The notes under the pieces: model-generated
Told to the model about the DNA's origin: nothing
Seen by the model: only the letters and a program-made list of their open reading frames with translations
Databases searched by the model: none
Shown: piece after piece, positions 62,009 to 64,000 of the stretch
Position numbering within the stretch: position 1 is the stretch's first letter
Layout: each line of letters begins with the position of its first letter
From: Herbaspirillum sp. ST 5-3
GTDB taxonomy: Bacteria; Pseudomonadota; Gammaproteobacteria; Burkholderiales; Burkholderiaceae_D
DNA: 64,000 nt
Assembly: GCF_004804275.1 (NCBI RefSeq)
Contig: NZ_STGI01000007.1
Location: forward strand, 124,001-188,000
Reading direction: 5' to 3'
Program-made: the position numbers and the translations under genes

Positions 62009-62877
62009 GCGGTAAGGACAAGCGCTTCCCGTTGTCTTTGTCTTCTGTCGTCGAAAAATCCCAAAAGCCGACGCATTTGGCGGGCGGGTCTTCCATCAGG
62101 ATTGCCACACCTCAAACGGCGACGCAAAATGCCGCCCAAAATATTGTGGCCAGAACAGCCGAGAGTGCCGAGCTTCAGTCCAGGTCCGCCGCGCGAAACC
62201 ATGCTATGCCGTCCGGATCGTCGCGGCCGACGCCGCTGGTTTCCGATGCCGTACGCCTTGCCATGGTGGCGCGTGTTGCGAAACAGGGTGTCAAGGATGG
62301 CAAGGTGCTGGCTGCAATGGAAGCGGTACCTCGCCATTTATTCGTGCAGCCCGGTCTCGCAAGCCAGGCCTATATCGACGCGTCTTTGCCGATCGGTCAT
62401 CATCAAACGATTTCGCAGCCCTACATCGTGGCGCGAATGATCGAGGTCATGCGCAACAACGCAAATGGCGGGAAGCTCGACAAGGTGCTTGAAATCGGCA
62501 CCGGTTGCGGCTATCAGGCCGCCGTATTGTCGCTGGTCGCCAACGAGGTGTATTCAATCGAACGCATCAAGCCATTGCACGAACTGGCCAAAACCAACCT
62601 CCGGCCACTGCGAATTGCGAATATCCGATTGCAGTATGGAGATGGTATGCTTGGGCTTCCGAAGGCAGCGCCATTCGACGGTATTATTCTGGCGGCCGCT
62701 GGTTTGGAAGTGCCGCAAACCCTGTTGGATCAAATGAGTATCGGTGGCAGGCTGGTAGCCCCTGTAGGCGGGCGTCACCAGGTCCTGCAGCTTATCGAAC
62801 GAACCGGCAAGTTCGAATGGACGAATACCACGCTCGAAGATTGCCATTTCGTTCCACTGCGCCCCGGTGTCGTCTAA
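62005..62877 (+). CDS. pcm: Protein-L-isoaspartate O-methyltransferase with an N-terminal extension
   Basis: A 290-residue SAM-dependent methyltransferase that repairs isoaspartyl residues. The catalytic part starts around residue 80 ([12 protein letters not shown]). It shows [18 protein letters not shown] and the SAM loop [11 protein letters not shown] (about 163). The first 75 residues are Ser/Ala/Gln-rich and predicted disordered; typical Pcm proteins have about 210 residues. Start ATG 62005 overlaps surE (ATGA), so the extension is translated unless an internal start is used. Confidence 0.94.
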   Translation: MSGKDKRFPLSLSSVVEKSQKPTHLAGGSSIRIATPQTATQNAAQNIVARTAESAELQSRSAARNHAMPSGSSRPTPLVSDAVRLAMVARVAKQGVKDGKVLAAMEAVPRHLFVQPGLASQAYIDASLPIGHHQTISQPYIVARMIEVMRNNANGGKLDKVLEIGTGCGYQAAVLSLVANEVYSIERIKPLHELAKTNLRPLRIANIRLQYGDGMLGLPKAAPFDGIILAAAGLEVPQTLLDQMSIGGRLVAPVGGRHQVLQLIERTGKFEWTNTTLEDCHFVPLRPGVV

Positions 62878-62931
62878 TTCCGGATCGGGTCAATCCGATA
62901 GTCGAGATGCTGCCGCCCAATGGTTAAATGT

Positions 62932-63885
62932 ATGAGAATGAACAAAGCACGTTTCGTATTCCTGGCAGTCTTGCCACTCTTGATCACCGCATGCAGCACT
63001 GCGCCTCGTCACACCGCTCCGGTAGTGGAGCGCACCGTTCCAGGACCGAAAGCAGCAGAACCGCCGCGGACAAACGGTCAGTCGACGGCCCCGAAGCAAG
63101 CCGACAGCCGCGGTTACTATGTTGTGAAAAAAGGCGATACGCTGATTCAGATTGCACTCGACTTTGGTCAGAACTATCGCGATCTGGTCGTCTGGAACAA
63201 TCTTGCCAACCCGAACGACATCAAAGTGGATCAGCAATTGCGTGTGTTGCCGCCTGAGGGCGGTGCACAGACCGCGCCCGTTGCCACGTCTTCCGGCGTT
63301 GAGGTTCGCCCCTTGCCTTCGTCATCGTCGGCCAGTGCCAATTCGGTAGCACACAAGTCGGGGCCGCGTGGTGACAAGCGCGCTTACTCGGAAGGCGCGC
63401 TGGCCGAATTGCAGAAGCCGGATACTGCGAGCGCGAGCACATCAACCGCATCGAAAGCCGAGCCGGCCAAGCACGTCGAAAAGATGCCGGACACGACCGC
63501 CGCAGCGGTTCCTGACGAGGAAAACATATCCTGGATCTGGCCGGCGGACGGCAAAATCATTGCAGGCTTCGGTGATGGCAAGCGTGGCATCGATATTGCC
63601 GGCAAGATGGGGCAACCGGTATTAGCGGCGGGATCAGGCAAAGTACTGTATGCTGGCAGCGGTATCCGTGGTTATGGCAATCTCGTTATTGTCAAACATT
63701 CCAATAATTTGCTCTCGGCTTATGCGCACAACAAAACCATCTTCGTAAAAGAGGATCAAAGTGTGAGCAAAGGGCAAAAGATTGCGGAAATGGGAAATTC
63801 CGATGCCGATGAAGTAAAACTGCATTTCGAAATACGCCAGCAAGGGAAGCCGGTCGATCCTTCAAAATTTCTGCCAAGCCGCTAA
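62932..63885 (+). CDS. nlpD: NlpD-type LysM/M23 lipoprotein
   Basis: A 317-residue envelope lipoprotein that activates amidases for cell separation. A lipoprotein signal with lipobox L-I-T-A-C precedes a LysM domain (about 62-108: Y-Y-V-V-K-K-G-D-T-L, W-N-N-L-A-N-P-N-D-I). A Ser/Ala-rich linker leads to an M23/LytM domain (about 215-317) with G-I-D-I-A-G and A-Y-A-H-N. The zinc-binding H-x-x-x-D residue is absent (the segment is K-R-G-I-D), as in E. coli NlpD, which activates AmiC rather than cutting peptidoglycan. ATGs at 62920, 62932 and 62938 are all possible starts. Confidence 0.94.
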   Translation: MRMNKARFVFLAVLPLLITACSTAPRHTAPVVERTVPGPKAAEPPRTNGQSTAPKQADSRGYYVVKKGDTLIQIALDFGQNYRDLVVWNNLANPNDIKVDQQLRVLPPEGGAQTAPVATSSGVEVRPLPSSSSASANSVAHKSGPRGDKRAYSEGALAELQKPDTASASTSTASKAEPAKHVEKMPDTTAAAVPDEENISWIWPADGKIIAGFGDGKRGIDIAGKMGQPVLAAGSGKVLYAGSGIRGYGNLVIVKHSNNLLSAYAHNKTIFVKEDQSVSKGQKIAEMGNSDADEVKLHFEIRQQGKPVDPSKFLPSR

Positions 63886-64000
63886 ATGAGCCGCAATCCC
63901 CACGATCCCATTGATGACGAATCCATTCCGGACGAACTCGCGGATGGCATGCCCTTGAATGCCACCGAAGAAGCCGACGCCGGGTTGAATGAAGAGGCCG
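63886..64000 (+). CDS. rpoS: RNA polymerase sigma factor RpoS, N-terminal part (truncated by window end)
   Basis: The first 38 codons (M-S-R-N-P-H-D-P-I-D-D-E-S-I-P onward) are acidic and low-complexity, as in the variable N-terminus of betaproteobacterial RpoS. The ATG directly follows the nlpD stop codon. The surE-pcm-nlpD-rpoS order is widely conserved, so the identity rests on synteny more than on conserved domain sequence, which lies beyond the window. Confidence 0.8.
   Translation, partial: MSRNPHDPIDDESIPDELADGMPLNATEEADAGLNEEA

Noticed and set aside
1-64000. CRISPR arrays, insertion sequences, prophage or integrase genes.
   Set aside because: No regularly spaced repeats, transposase or integrase sequences were seen on either strand.

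Overview
The window is a chromosomal segment of a betaproteobacterium, most likely order Burkholderiales, family Oxalobacteraceae (Herminiimonas/Collimonas/Herbaspirillum-like). The case rests on gene order and content: thrS-infC-rpmI-rplT-pheST-ihfA-merR, a GntR/mdh/sdhCDAB/sdhE/gltA block followed by sucAB-lpd-zapE, a DUF2863 gene, and surE-pcm-nlpD-rpoS. The lineage is an inference; there is no rRNA gene in the window. Both window edges cut genes: an SDR dehydrogenase at the left and rpoS at the right. I see no insertion sequence, prophage, integrase or CRISPR array.

Regions. 1-4.6 kb: ketone-body and C4 metabolism, with an SDR tail, a hotdog thioesterase, a PAS-LuxR regulator divergent from a two-subunit 3-oxoacid CoA-transferase (scoAB), 3-hydroxybutyrate dehydrogenase (bdhA) and an alpha/beta hydrolase. 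4.6-8.2 kb: a RidA-like protein, relA and a CDF metal exporter. 8.4-16.5 kb: tRNA-Val, then the thrS to merR translation operon. 16.5-31.6 kb: a hybrid MEDS/PAS histidine kinase, a PAS/sigma-54 activator, and a 10.6-kb gene train behind a consensus -24/-12 promoter. The train encodes an SDR, a lipoprotein 3-hydroxybutyrate-oligomer hydrolase, a branched-chain-amino-acid-type ABC transporter with two separate binding proteins, and an acyl-CoA synthetase. 31.6-35.6 kb: a gene-poor segment with tRNA-Pro, an M14 carboxypeptidase, a CYTH protein, a DUF2863 protein and a tiny membrane protein. 35.6-53.7 kb: a TCA-cycle supercluster (acnA, a MliC-like lipase-free periplasmic protein, a CitE/HpcH-like lyase and mdh on the minus strand; gntR, sdhCDAB, sdhE, gltA, sucA, sucB and lpdA on the plus strand). 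53.8-64 kb: zapE, a coiled-coil periplasmic protein, a PP2C phosphatase, a DUF465 protein, a DinG/YoaA helicase, a PilZ protein, a quinone-oxidoreductase-like protein and surE-pcm-nlpD-rpoS.

How they fit together. The left arm and the sigma-54 train share a theme: release, uptake, activation and oxidation of 3-hydroxybutyrate-type acids. An envelope hydrolase cuts oligomers, the ABC system could import the products, the acyl-CoA synthetase could activate them, the dehydrogenases would give acetoacetate, and ScoAB would give acetoacetyl-CoA for the TCA cycle encoded 5-20 kb away. The most interesting candidate system is this sigma-54 unit (19270-31581). Its control region carries two 17-bp inverted repeats 19 bp apart, a near-consensus IHF box and a perfect -24/-12 element. 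Its substrate is inferred, not shown.

Other notable signals are an AUA start codon for infC, a hairpin-bridged Shine-Dalgarno before rpmI, a Phe-codon-rich frame that ends on the pheS start codon, a 20-bp palindrome shared by the divergent mdh and gntR promoters, a different palindrome at the sucA promoter, and strong hairpins at the sucA/sucB and sucB/lpd junctions.
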